A DNA stretch of 64,000 nt from an uncultured Porphyromonadaceae bacterium (lineage in GTDB: Bacteria > Bacteroidota > Bacteroidia > Bacteroidales > Muribaculaceae). Both the position numbers and the translations under genes were made by a program. The notes below the pieces were generated by a model. That model was given only the letters and a program-made list of their open reading frames with translations. It searched no databases and was not told the origin of the DNA. Below are positions 26,180 through 35,997 of this stretch, piece by piece. The stretch lies in the NCBI GenBank assembly GCA_937892215.1, contig CALAVE010000041.1, forward strand, positions 9,765 to 73,764, written 5' to 3'. Numbering within the stretch: position 1 is the first letter of the stretch; every line of letters begins with the position of its first letter.

Positions 26180-27250
26180 TCACTTCACCTCCTTGACGAG
26201 GAATATCTCAGTTGGGAAGTGGTCACTGTAACCGTTCAGGAAGATACCAGCCGAATAAGTTCGCAGCGGATATCCCTGGCGGTCACCTTCCTTAGTCTTA
26301 AGGAATTCACGATTAAGCACCTCAGCACGCAGATAGGTCAGCCCCGGCTTGTCATTGCTGTCGTAGTGACGCAGGAAATACTGGTTGAGCACTATCTGGT
26401 CGAAGAGATTCCACTGTCCGCGGTATGCCAGAGTTCCTATTCCCTTGTCCAGGATTTTCCAGAATGGGTTATACAGGTCGCCAATCTCCTTAACGTCGCT
26501 CAGTTCCTTCTTCGCACCCATAGCCACAGAGCAACTCTTGTTCTGCGGGTCGTCGTTAAGGTCGCCCATGAAGATAATACCCTGGTTCGGGTCATCGGCC
26601 AGCAGAGAGTCCACCGTGTGTCGAAGCATCCTACCGGCAGCCTCACGAAGCCAACTCGATTGTTCCTCACCACCGAGCCTTGAAGGCCAGTGATTAACGA
26701 GCACGCTCACCTTCTCGCCTGCGAGCAATCCGGTCACACACAACTGGTCACGAGTGCGGAACGAGGGATAGTCGATGAAGCGCGAGTCGAGTCGCTGATT
26801 AGTTACGTTCAGAACCCTGAAGAAACGCGGATTATAGAGCAAACCCACATCCACACCACGGCGGTCAGGTCCATCATGATGCACTATCTGCAGATGCCAA
26901 TCCTTAATTTCAGGTTGCTTTACAAGGTCTTCGAGCACAGAGCGGTTCTCAATCTCGCTCACGCCGATGATGGCCGGGCCTAACGGAGTGTTTTTCGTAG
27001 CCATCTGGCTTATGGCATAGGCCATATTGTGTTCCTTGGACCAGTACTTGGCATTATTCCATTGGCGAGCTCCTTGTGGAGAGAACTCCAGGTCATAAGT
27101 GCCATTGTTGTTAATTGTGTCGAATAAGTTCTCCAAGTTGTAGAACATAACGCCAAAGATCTGATAACGCTTGCCGCCATCGGCCTGCTCGCACTGTGCC
27201 AGCGGGGCGATACATATCCACGAGAGAACGATTAATAAAAGTTTCCTCAT
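26180..27250 (-). CDS. Secreted endonuclease/exonuclease/phosphatase family protein
   Basis: 356 residues of the EEP (DNase I-like) superfamily. Visible catalytic landmarks: FYNLENLFDT, VSEIENRSVLEDL, VLVNHWPSRLGG with the catalytic His region, FMGDLNDDP, and SDHFPTEIFL at the end. A signal peptide (LLLIVLSWICIAPLAQC) indicates export; the Cys in that stretch could be a lipobox (PLAQC). Members hydrolyse phosphodiester bonds of nucleic acids or phospholipids; the substrate here is unknown. It is flanked by its own promoter and terminator and so is probably monocistronic. Confidence 0.88.
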   Translation of the reverse strand: MRKLLLIVLSWICIAPLAQCEQADGGKRYQIFGVMFYNLENLFDTINNNGTYDLEFSPQGARQWNNAKYWSKEHNMAYAISQMATKNTPLGPAIIGVSEIENRSVLEDLVKQPEIKDWHLQIVHHDGPDRRGVDVGLLYNPRFFRVLNVTNQRLDSRFIDYPSFRTRDQLCVTGLLAGEKVSVLVNHWPSRLGGEEQSSWLREAAGRMLRHTVDSLLADDPNQGIIFMGDLNDDPQNKSCSVAMGAKKELSDVKEIGDLYNPFWKILDKGIGTLAYRGQWNLFDQIVLNQYFLRHYDSNDKPGLTYLRAEVLNREFLKTKEGDRQGYPLRTYSAGIFLNGYSDHFPTEIFLVKEVK

Positions 27251-27291
27251 CTTGATTTTTTGTTAGAAGATTAATTTTTTCCAAAAGTAAT

Positions 27292-27299
27292 GATTTTTC
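27292..27299 (-). promoter_or_regulatory. -7 box for the nuclease gene
   Basis: Minus-strand TACTTTTG about 42 bases before the ATG at 27250. Confidence 0.55.
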
Positions 27300-27618
27300 T
27301 TCAATTATCCACCCTTTTTCCGAAAAAAATGCGTATAACTGATTGTAAAAAACATTTCTTCCGACTTACGCTTACATTTTTGGGTTAAGAGCAAAACGGC
27401 GTTTTGGTTTACGTCATAACCGATATAACAGATTGGGGGGATAACTTCACAACTGCTCGATGTAATTTAAAAATCATCGCAAGTTAATTCAGGTGTGTTC
27501 TATAAATTAATAAAAGTAACAATGTTTTCTTAATAAATCATTCTGCGGGAAAAAATTGCACACCGCCGAAGAAAAAGTGCGAAGCGAAAAAACATTTGGT
27601 ATTATCGTTAATAAAGAG
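27300..27618. other. AT-rich intergenic region with a perfect inverted repeat
   Basis: A divergent intergenic region of about 400 bases in all. It contains CAAAACG-G-CGTTTTG at 27392-27406, a perfect 7-bp inverted repeat with one central base that could be an operator. The rest is AT-rich with no gene seen. Confidence 0.5.
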
Positions 27619-27626
27619 TATTTTTG
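27619..27626 (+). promoter_or_regulatory. -7 box for the ABC exporter gene
   Basis: TATTTTTG about 30 bases upstream of the ATG at 27657. Confidence 0.55.
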
Positions 27627-27656
27627 TGGTTCAAAGCATACTAGACTTTAACATTA

Positions 27657-29483
27657 ATGAAAGGTTTTTTCAAAATACTCACACGGTGGGTTCCGCCATA
27701 CAAGAAATATCTTGCGCTGAATGTATTCTTCAACATACTGGCGGCATTTCTCACCCTTTTCTCTTTTGCCCTGATTATTCCCATTCTGGAAATGCTGTTC
27801 GGGCTCAACACGCAGACCTATACCTTCATGCCGCTTGGCTCTGCCGGGGTGAAAGAGGTGGTGGTGAACGACTTCTACTACTACGTGCAGTGCATAATAG
27901 AGCGCTATGGGCAGTCGATGGCACTGGCGGCGATAGCCTTGGCGCTGGTGATAATGACCGGGCTCAAGACCGGCAGTGCCTACATGAGCGCGTTTTTCAT
28001 GATTCCCATTCGCACCGGCGTGGTCCGCGACCTGCGACGTGAGATTTATGCCAAGACCGTGTCGCTCCCCATGGGCTTCTTCTCAAATGAGCACAAGGGC
28101 GACATAATGGCGCGCATGAGCGGAGACGTGACCGAGGTGGAGAACTCCATCATGTCGTCGCTCGACATGATGTTCAAGAACCCCATCATGATAGTGGTGT
28201 GCCTCACCATGATGATTATAGTGAGCTGGCAACTGACGCTTTTCGTCCTGATTCTGCTTCCAATTGCCGGCCTTATCATGGGCGGTGTGGGCAGGCGCCT
28301 GAAGCGCACTTCACTGCACATGCAGAACCAGTGGGGCGTGCTGCTGTCGAACATTGAGGAGACCATTGGCGGACTGCGCATAATCAAGGCTTTTAACGCC
28401 GAGAAAAAGGTGCAGCGCCGCTTCGACGACGAGAATGACACCTTCCGAGCCATGGCCACCCGCGTGGCCCGCCGCTACGAGTTGGCGCATCCCATGAGCG
28501 AGTTTCTGGGAACAGCCACCATAGCCATAGTGCTATGGTTCGGCGGCACGCTAATCATAGGCGGACACAGTACCATCACAGCCCCTTCGTTCATCTACTA
28601 TATGGTGATTTTCTACAGCATCATCAATCCCGCCAAAGATTTCTCCAAGGCCTCATACGCCATCCAGCGCGGACTGGCGTCGATGCAGCGCATCGACAAG
28701 ATACTCACCGCCGAGAATCACATAAAAGACCCCGAGAATCCGGTTAGCATCAGCGAAATCAAGGAAGGAATCAAATACAACGGTGTTCGCTTCCGCTATG
28801 CCGACAAGTGGATTATCAACGATGTCTCATTCACCATAGCACAAGGGAGCACCGTGGCACTCGTGGGACAGTCTGGCTCGGGCAAGACCACCCTGGCCGA
28901 CCTGCTTCCGCGCTTCTACGACATTGAGGAGGGTTCTATCACCATAGACGGCACCGATATCCGCAAATTCCGCGTTCACGACTTGCGTGCACTCATGGGC
29001 AACGTGAATCAGGAAGCCATACTGTTCAACGATTCGTTCTACAACAACATCACCTTCGGGGTGGAGAACGCCACGCGCGAGCAGGTGGAAGAGGCGGCTC
29101 GCATCGCTAATGCCTACGACTTCATAATGGAATCGGAGCAGGGGTTTGACACCCGCATCGGGGACCGCGGCTGCAACCTGTCGGGCGGTCAGCGCCAGCG
29201 CATCAGCATAGCCAGAGCCATTCTGAAAAATCCGCCAATCCTCATACTGGACGAAGCCACCAGCGCACTGGACACCGAGAGTGAGCATCTGGTTCAGGAA
29301 GCGCTGGACAAGCTCATGCACGGGCGCACCACGCTCGTAATAGCCCACCGCCTGTCCACCATTAAGAATGCCGACCTTATTTGCGTGATTCAGGACGGCA
29401 AGATTGTGGAGCGCGGCAATCATGAGACGCTGATGGCACACAACGGCGAGTACAAGCATCTGGTGGATATGCAGACGTTCTGA
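27657..29483 (+). CDS. ABC exporter, fused permease-ATPase (MsbA-like)
   Basis: 608 residues. Six membrane helices occupy about 15-320, followed by an ABC ATPase: Walker A GQSGSGKTTLADLLPRFYD near residue 402, Q-loop in MGNVNQEAILFND, signature NLSGGQRQRISIARAI near 507, Walker B ILILDEATSALD near 527 and switch VIAHRLSTI. This homodimeric half-transporter layout is that of MsbA and other lipid or drug exporters. Without partners nearby, lipid A-core flipping (MsbA) is a reasonable but unproven role. A separate promoter precedes it. Confidence 0.9.
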   Translation: MKGFFKILTRWVPPYKKYLALNVFFNILAAFLTLFSFALIIPILEMLFGLNTQTYTFMPLGSAGVKEVVVNDFYYYVQCIIERYGQSMALAAIALALVIMTGLKTGSAYMSAFFMIPIRTGVVRDLRREIYAKTVSLPMGFFSNEHKGDIMARMSGDVTEVENSIMSSLDMMFKNPIMIVVCLTMMIIVSWQLTLFVLILLPIAGLIMGGVGRRLKRTSLHMQNQWGVLLSNIEETIGGLRIIKAFNAEKKVQRRFDDENDTFRAMATRVARRYELAHPMSEFLGTATIAIVLWFGGTLIIGGHSTITAPSFIYYMVIFYSIINPAKDFSKASYAIQRGLASMQRIDKILTAENHIKDPENPVSISEIKEGIKYNGVRFRYADKWIINDVSFTIAQGSTVALVGQSGSGKTTLADLLPRFYDIEEGSITIDGTDIRKFRVHDLRALMGNVNQEAILFNDSFYNNITFGVENATREQVEEAARIANAYDFIMESEQGFDTRIGDRGCNLSGGQRQRISIARAILKNPPILILDEATSALDTESEHLVQEALDKLMHGRTTLVIAHRLSTIKNADLICVIQDGKIVERGNHETLMAHNGEYKHLVDMQTF

Positions 29484-29553
29484 TTCGCCACCAGGCAAGG
29501 CCTTTTTAACCGTTTTTAAGTGGTTTTTTTATCCTTTTTCCAACTTAATGCAC

Positions 29554-29561
29554 TATCTTAG
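29554..29561 (+). promoter_or_regulatory. Weak -7 box before the S41 protease
   Basis: TATCTTAG (one deviation from TAnnTTTG) 27 bases before the ATG at 29589. Confidence 0.4.
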
Positions 29562-29588
29562 CGCATTATTTATAACTGACACTGAACG

Positions 29589-31274
29589 ATGAAACCGAAC
29601 ATCACTAAAATTGCGGTAACCACAGTTATCGCCCTTTTGTGCGTCCCTGCCACATTATTTTCGCTCAGAGCGGACAACAATGCCGACATTGCGCGCAACC
29701 TGGATATCTTCAACAGTCTGTACAAAGAACTGAACGCGTTCTATGTTGACTCCATTAACGCCAACACGTCGATAGAGAATGCTATCAACTATATGCTCAA
29801 CGACATAGACCCCTACACCGAGTATATCCCGGCCAAGAATCACGAGGATTTCATGGTGGTGGCCACCGGCGAATACGGAGGCATAGGCTCCTACATCATG
29901 GAACGCCCCGAAGGCGGAGTCTATATCTCCGAGCCATACGAGAACAGCCCTGCCGCCAAAGCCGGGCTGCGCGCAGGAGACCTGATAATGATGATTGACA
30001 ACGACTCCACCACGACGTGGCACACGTCGGCGGTGAGCGAGCACCTTAAGGGGCAGGCCAATACCTCGCTCAGGCTACTCATAAAACGTCCTTACGACCC
30101 TGACAGCATCAAGACCGTGAACATCATTCGCGAAAAAATCAAACTCGACCCAGTTCCGTACTACGGCCTTACGCGAAAGTCGCTGGGATACATCAACCTT
30201 TCCACATTCACTGAGCACTCGGCATCGCAGGTGAAGAGTGCCCTTCTGGAACTCAAGAAGAATCAGGCAGTGACCGCCATAGTGCTGGACCTGCGCGGCA
30301 ACGGCGGCGGCCTTGTGGAGAGCGCAGTTCAGATAGTGGGTATGTTCGTACCCAAAGGGACACAGGTGCTTCAGACCAAAGGCCGCACAGAGCAGCAGGT
30401 GAAGACCTACAAGACCACAGAGGAGCCTATCGACACAAAGATTCCGTTATTCGTGCTCATTGACGGTGGCTCCGCATCTGCGGCCGAGATTACCGCCGGG
30501 GCGCTTCAGGACCTGGACCGAGCCGTAATCATGGGTGACCGCTCGTACGGAAAAGGGCTGGTGCAGACCACGCGCCCACTTCCGTTCGATGCCATGCTCA
30601 AGGTTACCATAGCCAAGTATTACATCCCCAGCGGCCGACTCATTCAGGAGTTTGACTATTCGCACCGGAATGCCGACGGCACAGCACAGCGCGTGCCCGA
30701 CAGCCTGGCCAACGTGTTCCACACCGTAAACGGGCGCGAAGTGCGCGACGGTGGAGGCATCACCCCCGACGTGAAAATCAATTACCCCGAACTGAACAGG
30801 CTGGTTTACAACATTGTGCGCGACAACTGGGCCTTTGATTTCGCCACCAAGTTCGCGGCTGAGAATCCCACAATTCCCTCGCTGGAAGAATTTGCCATCA
30901 CCGACTCCATTTTCAACGACTTCAAGCGATTTATCAATCCCGACAAGTTCAAGTACGACCGCGTGTGCGAGCAGGGGCTGGACAACCTCAGGCAGATAGC
31001 CAAGGCCGAAGGGTACCTCAACGACTCCACCAAGCAGGCATTCGACCACCTGGCCACGCTACTGAAGCACGACTTGCAGAACGACCTGACCAAGAATCGC
31101 AAAGAAATCAGTAAAATTCTGGCGAGTGAGATAGTGAAGCGCTACTACTACCAGCGAGGCGAAATCATCCAGCAAATCAAGGATGACGAGACACTGGACC
31201 GCGCCTACATCATCTCGGTTCAGCCGCGTGAATACGAGCGTATTCTTGGCATCACCACCAAAAAGAAAAAATAA
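29589..31274 (+). CDS. C-terminal processing protease, family S41 (CtpA/Prc type)
   Basis: 561 residues. A signal peptide (VIALLCVPATLFSLRA) is followed by a helical N-terminal region containing DIDPYTEYIPAK, a PDZ domain (about 85-170; PAAKAGLRAGDLIMMIDN), and the S41 catalytic core with GNGGGLVESAV, the Ser in IDGGSASAAEITAGAL and the Lys in MGDRSYGKGLVQT, forming the Ser-Lys dyad. These periplasmic proteases cleave the C-termini of damaged or precursor proteins. A helical C-terminal extension (about 430-560) ends in Lys-rich residues. mfd starts 42 bases downstream on the same strand. Confidence 0.93.
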   Translation: MKPNITKIAVTTVIALLCVPATLFSLRADNNADIARNLDIFNSLYKELNAFYVDSINANTSIENAINYMLNDIDPYTEYIPAKNHEDFMVVATGEYGGIGSYIMERPEGGVYISEPYENSPAAKAGLRAGDLIMMIDNDSTTTWHTSAVSEHLKGQANTSLRLLIKRPYDPDSIKTVNIIREKIKLDPVPYYGLTRKSLGYINLSTFTEHSASQVKSALLELKKNQAVTAIVLDLRGNGGGLVESAVQIVGMFVPKGTQVLQTKGRTEQQVKTYKTTEEPIDTKIPLFVLIDGGSASAAEITAGALQDLDRAVIMGDRSYGKGLVQTTRPLPFDAMLKVTIAKYYIPSGRLIQEFDYSHRNADGTAQRVPDSLANVFHTVNGREVRDGGGITPDVKINYPELNRLVYNIVRDNWAFDFATKFAAENPTIPSLEEFAITDSIFNDFKRFINPDKFKYDRVCEQGLDNLRQIAKAEGYLNDSTKQAFDHLATLLKHDLQNDLTKNRKEISKILASEIVKRYYYQRGEIIQQIKDDETLDRAYIISVQPREYERILGITTKKKK

Positions 31275-31316
31275 TCACTTACACTATCAGTTCGCATCCC
31301 AGCCACACTCTCATAG

Positions 31317-34300
31317 ATGGAAATTTCTCAACTGTGCGATATAATCTGCGACAGCCAACGCATTGGCTCCATAAGCAAAGCGCTGCAAAGCAAGCGCACC
31401 CGAAACATACTCATACAGGGGCTGGCCGGCTCGGCACCGGCAATGCTTTTCTCGCGCCTGCCGGCACTGTCGTCGCCATATCTTATTATAGCCGGCGACA
31501 TGGACGAGGCCGGTTACATCTATAACGACCTGTGCCAGATTGCCGGGGAAAACGCAACACTCATTTTCCCGTCGGGCTACAAGCGCGACATTAAGTACGG
31601 ACAGGCGGATGCGCCGCAGCAGATACTGCGCACCGAGGTGCTTAACCGATGGGGCAACGACCCTGCTCTGCGGTGGGTAGTGGCCTGTCCCGAGGCACTT
31701 GCCGAAAAAGTGGCTACGCGTGAGAGCGTGAGCCGCAACACCGTGGCGCTTACGGTGGGCAACACATTCGACCTCACAGAACTGAAAACGCGACTCAGAG
31801 AACTGGGATTCAACGAAGTGGACTATGTATATGAGCCCGGGCAGTTCTCAGTGCGCGGTTCCATTCTGGACGTATTCTCGTTCAGCAACGAATTGCCCTA
31901 CCGCATAGATTTCTTCGGCGACGAGATTGATTCCATCCGCACATTCAACGTTGAGACCCAGTTATCGATAGAGAAACTGCCGTCGGTTAGCATCCTGAAT
32001 GCCGGAAATCCGCAGGACGGGGGCGACTCAGGCATTTCCTTGCTGGAATATGTAAGCAGCGATACCGTAATCATCTGCCGTGACCTGGAGTGGGTATGCG
32101 CCCGCGTGGCGCAGATAGGACAGGAATCCATCTCGCAAAGCGCAATCGTGGCCGGAGAGGCCGACTTTAACGCGCTGAGCAACGTGGTGGATGGCATGCG
32201 ATTCTCGCTGACAGCACATTCATTCCGCCGCATCACCTACAGTATGGGCGAAAGTGCCGAAAAGGCCGATGCTGTCATCACCCTCCACTGCGTGCCGCAG
32301 GGAATCTATCACAAGAACTTCGACCTTATATCCGAATCATTCACCCACTTTCAGGAGCAGAAATACAAACTTTTCATCCTCAGCGACAGTCCCAAGCAGA
32401 TAGAGCGACTACGTGTAATCTTCGCCGACCGAGGCGACGACATCGCCTTCACCGAGGTGAACCGCACCATCCACGAAGGATTCGTGGACGACGACAACCG
32501 GATATGCGTCTTCACCGACCACCAGATTTTCGACCGTTTCCACAAGTATTCGCTCAAGAGCGACCGCGCCCGCTCAGGCAAATTGGCCCTCTCGCTCAAG
32601 GAACTCAACCAGATTGAAGTGGGCGACTACATCGTGCACGAAGACCACGGCATAGGCAAATTCGGCGGGCTGGTACGGACAGCCATTAACGGCACCATGC
32701 AGGAGATGATAAAACTCACCTACCTCAACGGCGACATCATCTTCGTCTCCATCCACGCCCTGCACAAACTGGCCAAATATCGCGGCAAGGAAGGCGCTGA
32801 GCCCAGGCTCAACAAACTGGGCTCTGGTGCGTGGGGCAAACTCAAGAACCGCACCAAGAGCCGTCTGAAGGACATAGCGCGCGACCTGATAAAACTCTAC
32901 GCAAAACGCAACGGAGAACAAGGCTTCGCTTTCTCTCCCGACGGCTATCTCCAACAGGAACTGGAGGCGTCGTTTATCTACGAAGACACCCCCGACCAAC
33001 TGAAAGCCACGCAGGCCGTGAAAGCCGACATGGAACGCAGCAAGCCCATGGACCGGCTCATCTGCGGCGACGTGGGCTTCGGGAAGACCGAAATAGCAAT
33101 CAGAGCCGCTTTTAAGGCCGCAACCGACGGCAAGCAGACAGCAGTGCTGGTTCCCACCACCGTGCTCGCCTTCCAGCACTACAACACCTTCAGCGAGCGG
33201 CTGGCCGACTTCCCTGTCAGAGTGGAATACCTGAGCCGCGCCCGTAAGCCCAAAGAGATCAAGAAGATTCTTGCCGACCTGGAGAAAGGCGAAATAGACA
33301 TCATCATAGGGACGCACAAACTCATAGGTAAAACGGTGAAATTCCACGACTTGGGGCTGCTCGTCATAGATGAGGAGCAGAAATTCGGCGTGGCAGTGAA
33401 GGAGAAACTCAAGCAACTCAAGGTGAACGTGGACACGCTCACCATGTCGGCCACCCCAATCCCACGCACACTGCAGTTCTCACTCATGGGCGCACGCGAC
33501 CTTAGTGCCATCAACACCCCACCGGCCAACCGCTACCCCATCCTCACGTCGCTCAGCGCGCTCGACGACGAAGTGGTTCGCGAGGCAATCAACTTTGAAT
33601 TGTCGCGAAATGGGCAGGTGTTCTTCGTGAACAACCGCATAGACCAACTGCCGGCACTGGAGAACATGATTCGCCGCGTTGTGCCCGACGCACGGCTTGT
33701 GGTGGCGCACGGACAACTTCCGCCGGAGGAACTGGAACAGCGCATCATCAGTTTCTCCAACCACGACTACGACGTGCTGCTTTCCACCACCATCATAGAG
33801 AGCGGCGTGGATATGCCCAACGTCAACACCATGATTATCAACAACGCGCAGAACTACGGTCTGAGCGACCTGCATCAGCTCCGCGGGCGAGTGGGACGCA
33901 GCAACCGCAAGGCATTCTGCTATCTGCTGGTTCCGTCGGGCAAACTGCTCACTCCGGTGGCAAGGCGCCGGTTGCAGGCCATTGAAAGTTTCAGCGACCT
34001 GGGTAGCGGCATACACATAGCCATGCAAGATCTGGACATCCGCGGAGCCGGAAACCTCCTGGGCGCGGAGCAGAGCGGATTCATAGCCGACCTGGGTTAC
34101 GAGACCTACCAGAAAATCCTGCGCGAAGCGGTGCTGGAACTCAAGACCGAGGAATTTGCCGACACATTTGAGCAGCAAGCCCGGGAAGAAGTGGCCATCA
34201 CCGGTGAAGACACGGAATATGTGGCCGACTGCAGCATCGACACCGACCTGGAACTGATGTTCCCTGCCACCTACGTGCCACAAGAGAACGAACGCATATC

Positions 34301-34685
34301 GCTCTACCGCGAACTCGACAACATGCAGAGTCAGGCCGACGTGGAGGCATTCGAGGTGAGAATGACCGACCGTTTCGGGCAGATACCGCCCATGGCGGCC
34401 GAACTCATCCGCATAGTTCCGCTACGCCGCACGGCGTGCTCACTTGGCATTGAAAAGATAGTGCTCAAGCAGGGTAATATGTACATCTACTTCGTGGGGG
34501 TGGAAAATGTGGCCTACTATCAGTCGGCAGCGTTCGGGCGCATCTTGCACTTCCTGCAGAGCAACCCACTGCGGTGCAAGATTCGCGAGCGCAACGGCAA
34601 GCGGTCGTTCCTCATAAGCAACGTGGAAACGGTGTCGCAGGCGCTATCCATCCTGCAGGACATCACACGCCTGTCACCCATCTGA
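31317..34685 (+). CDS. mfd: Transcription-repair coupling factor Mfd
   Basis: 1122 residues. Mfd removes RNA polymerase stalled at DNA lesions and recruits UvrA. Domains in order: UvrB-homology region (about 20-330), CarD-like RNA polymerase interaction domain (IEVGDYIVHEDHGIGKFGG near 432), the SF2/RecG-like translocase with Walker A GDVGFGKTEIAIRAAF (near 583) and DEEQ box LLVIDEEQKFGV (near 682), motifs TMSATPIPRTL and HQLRGRVGRSNRKAFCYL, and the C-terminal TRCF regulatory domain (about 970-1100). Complete. Its 3' end overlaps the convergent shikimate kinase by 12 bases. Confidence 0.97.
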   Translation: MEISQLCDIICDSQRIGSISKALQSKRTRNILIQGLAGSAPAMLFSRLPALSSPYLIIAGDMDEAGYIYNDLCQIAGENATLIFPSGYKRDIKYGQADAPQQILRTEVLNRWGNDPALRWVVACPEALAEKVATRESVSRNTVALTVGNTFDLTELKTRLRELGFNEVDYVYEPGQFSVRGSILDVFSFSNELPYRIDFFGDEIDSIRTFNVETQLSIEKLPSVSILNAGNPQDGGDSGISLLEYVSSDTVIICRDLEWVCARVAQIGQESISQSAIVAGEADFNALSNVVDGMRFSLTAHSFRRITYSMGESAEKADAVITLHCVPQGIYHKNFDLISESFTHFQEQKYKLFILSDSPKQIERLRVIFADRGDDIAFTEVNRTIHEGFVDDDNRICVFTDHQIFDRFHKYSLKSDRARSGKLALSLKELNQIEVGDYIVHEDHGIGKFGGLVRTAINGTMQEMIKLTYLNGDIIFVSIHALHKLAKYRGKEGAEPRLNKLGSGAWGKLKNRTKSRLKDIARDLIKLYAKRNGEQGFAFSPDGYLQQELEASFIYEDTPDQLKATQAVKADMERSKPMDRLICGDVGFGKTEIAIRAAFKAATDGKQTAVLVPTTVLAFQHYNTFSERLADFPVRVEYLSRARKPKEIKKILADLEKGEIDIIIGTHKLIGKTVKFHDLGLLVIDEEQKFGVAVKEKLKQLKVNVDTLTMSATPIPRTLQFSLMGARDLSAINTPPANRYPILTSLSALDDEVVREAINFELSRNGQVFFVNNRIDQLPALENMIRRVVPDARLVVAHGQLPPEELEQRIISFSNHDYDVLLSTTIIESGVDMPNVNTMIINNAQNYGLSDLHQLRGRVGRSNRKAFCYLLVPSGKLLTPVARRRLQAIESFSDLGSGIHIAMQDLDIRGAGNLLGAEQSGFIADLGYETYQKILREAVLELKTEEFADTFEQQAREEVAITGEDTEYVADCSIDTDLELMFPATYVPQENERISLYRELDNMQSQADVEAFEVRMTDRFGQIPPMAAELIRIVPLRRTACSLGIEKIVLKQGNMYIYFVGVENVAYYQSAAFGRILHFLQSNPLRCKIRERNGKRSFLISNVETVSQALSILQDITRLSPI

Positions 34686-35219
34686 TTCCTTCCTGAGAAT
34701 CTGAGCCAACTCAGCGGCAGTTTCCACTGTTTCCTCGGCGGTCTCAATGCGGGTGGAATCGAATTTCAGTCTGGCCATGGCATAGAAGCCGGTCCTTTGT
34801 TCCAGGCTACGATGCACCATCTGCGCTATTTCCTCATCGGTGAGACCGGCCGTAGCAGGACGTTTCACCCTATGCACGGGCATCTGCAAACGAGAAATGA
34901 TCCGTTCCGGCGAGGTCCACAGCCACACCGTAGTCCCCTTTTCGTTCATCAGTTCCATGTTGTCGCTGTGGCATGGAGTGCCGCCGCCGCAGGAAATCAC
35001 CACATCGGTCATCCCGGCCACCCGGCGCAGCGCCTCAGTCTCCATCAGCCTGAAACGCGCCTCGCCCACGCGCGCGAACAGTTCATTAATTGTATGCCCG
35101 GTCTCGTTCTCTATAAACTCGTCCAGGTCAAGAAAACGCAGGTGCATCCGCGCGGCCAGTTCACGTCCGAGCGTGGTCTTGCCGCTACACATATATCCGG
35201 TGAGAAAAATCGGTTTCAT
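34674..35219 (-). CDS. aroK: Shikimate kinase
   Basis: 181 residues. It phosphorylates shikimate at the 3-hydroxyl in aromatic amino-acid synthesis. The P-loop is GYMCSGKTTLGRELA; the substrate-binding FLDLDEFIE (Asp) and SCGGGTPC are as in the family; the lid carries VKRPATAG with the conserved Arg. Converges with mfd, overlapping it by 12 bases. No other shikimate-pathway gene is nearby. Confidence 0.93.
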   Translation of the reverse strand: MKPIFLTGYMCSGKTTLGRELAARMHLRFLDLDEFIENETGHTINELFARVGEARFRLMETEALRRVAGMTDVVISCGGGTPCHSDNMELMNEKGTTVWLWTSPERIISRLQMPVHRVKRPATAGLTDEEIAQMVHRSLEQRTGFYAMARLKFDSTRIETAEETVETAAELAQILRKESDG

Positions 35220-35267
35220 CTCTGTTGTATTTATTTGCCAGCGTCACACACTGGTGTGTTCTTTAGG

Positions 35268-35275
35268 CAAAAGTA
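35268..35275 (-). promoter_or_regulatory. -7 box for aroK
   Basis: Minus-strand TACTTTTG about 48 bases before the aroK ATG. Confidence 0.55.
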
Positions 35276-35317
35276 ATACTTTTCGTCCATTGCCGTGCAT
35301 ATAACCGCAAAAATTTG

Positions 35318-35325
35318 TACTTTTG
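35318..35325 (+). promoter_or_regulatory. -7 box for the RNase HI operon
   Basis: TACTTTTG followed by C, about 35 bases before the ATG at 35360. Confidence 0.55.
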
Positions 35326-35359
35326 CAAATCATTGTTTCCATAGTTAATATGATTTTAT

Positions 35360-35992
35360 ATGGGTAAGTGGTATGTGGTCTGGGTAGGTACCGAACCCGG
35401 AATTTGCGATTCGTGGGCCGAATGTGAGGAGCGCACCAAGGGCTTCCCTAACGCGCGCTACAAGTCGTTCAGCACCAAGGAGGAAGCCATCGCCGCTTTT
35501 CGCGGCGACGACGAGGATGACCGCGCCGTGATACGCGCCATTGCCGCCGGGCCTAAGCAGAAGGTGAACTACGCGGCCATCCCCGAGATTATTCCGGGCA
35601 GCATAGCCGTTGACGGCGCTTGCAGCGGAAATCCGGGCATCATGGAGTACCGCTGCGTGGACGTGATGACCGGAGAGGAGATCTTCCGTAAGGGACCGTT
35701 CCCCGGAGCCACCAACAACATCGGCGAATTTCTTGCCATTGTCCACGCCCTCGCCATCTACTCCCGCGAGGGCAAGAACAACGTTATCTACACCGACAGC
35801 AAGACGGCTCTGGCGTGGGTGCGCAACCGCCACTGCAAGACCACTCTGGCACGCACCGATGCCAACGAATACATCTTCGGCATAATCGCGCGCGCCGAGA
35901 AATGGCTTCAAACACACACATGGGGGAATCCCATCATCAAGTGGCAGACCGACAAGTGGGGTGAAATTCCTGCCGACTTCGGCCGCAAATAA
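35360..35992 (+). CDS. Ribonuclease HI with N-terminal viroplasmin domain
   Basis: 210 residues. The N-terminal 45 residues (KWYVVWVGTEPGICDSWAEC...GFPNARYKSFSTKEEA) form the RNase H1 hybrid-binding/viroplasmin domain that grips RNA-DNA duplexes. The RNase H fold follows, with the acidic catalytic residues in IAVDGACSGNPG, NNIGEFLAIVHAL and VIYTDSKTALAWV. It degrades RNA in RNA-DNA hybrids. This two-domain form is common in Bacteroidetes. The next gene follows after 5 bases. Confidence 0.92.
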   Translation: MGKWYVVWVGTEPGICDSWAECEERTKGFPNARYKSFSTKEEAIAAFRGDDEDDRAVIRAIAAGPKQKVNYAAIPEIIPGSIAVDGACSGNPGIMEYRCVDVMTGEEIFRKGPFPGATNNIGEFLAIVHALAIYSREGKNNVIYTDSKTALAWVRNRHCKTTLARTDANEYIFGIIARAEKWLQTHTWGNPIIKWQTDKWGEIPADFGRK

Positions 35993-35997
35993 CGCTA

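Noticed and set aside
32574..34283. Two open frames of 267-280 codons on the minus strand
   Set aside because: Antisense to mfd; no recognisable domain, and mfd is intact.
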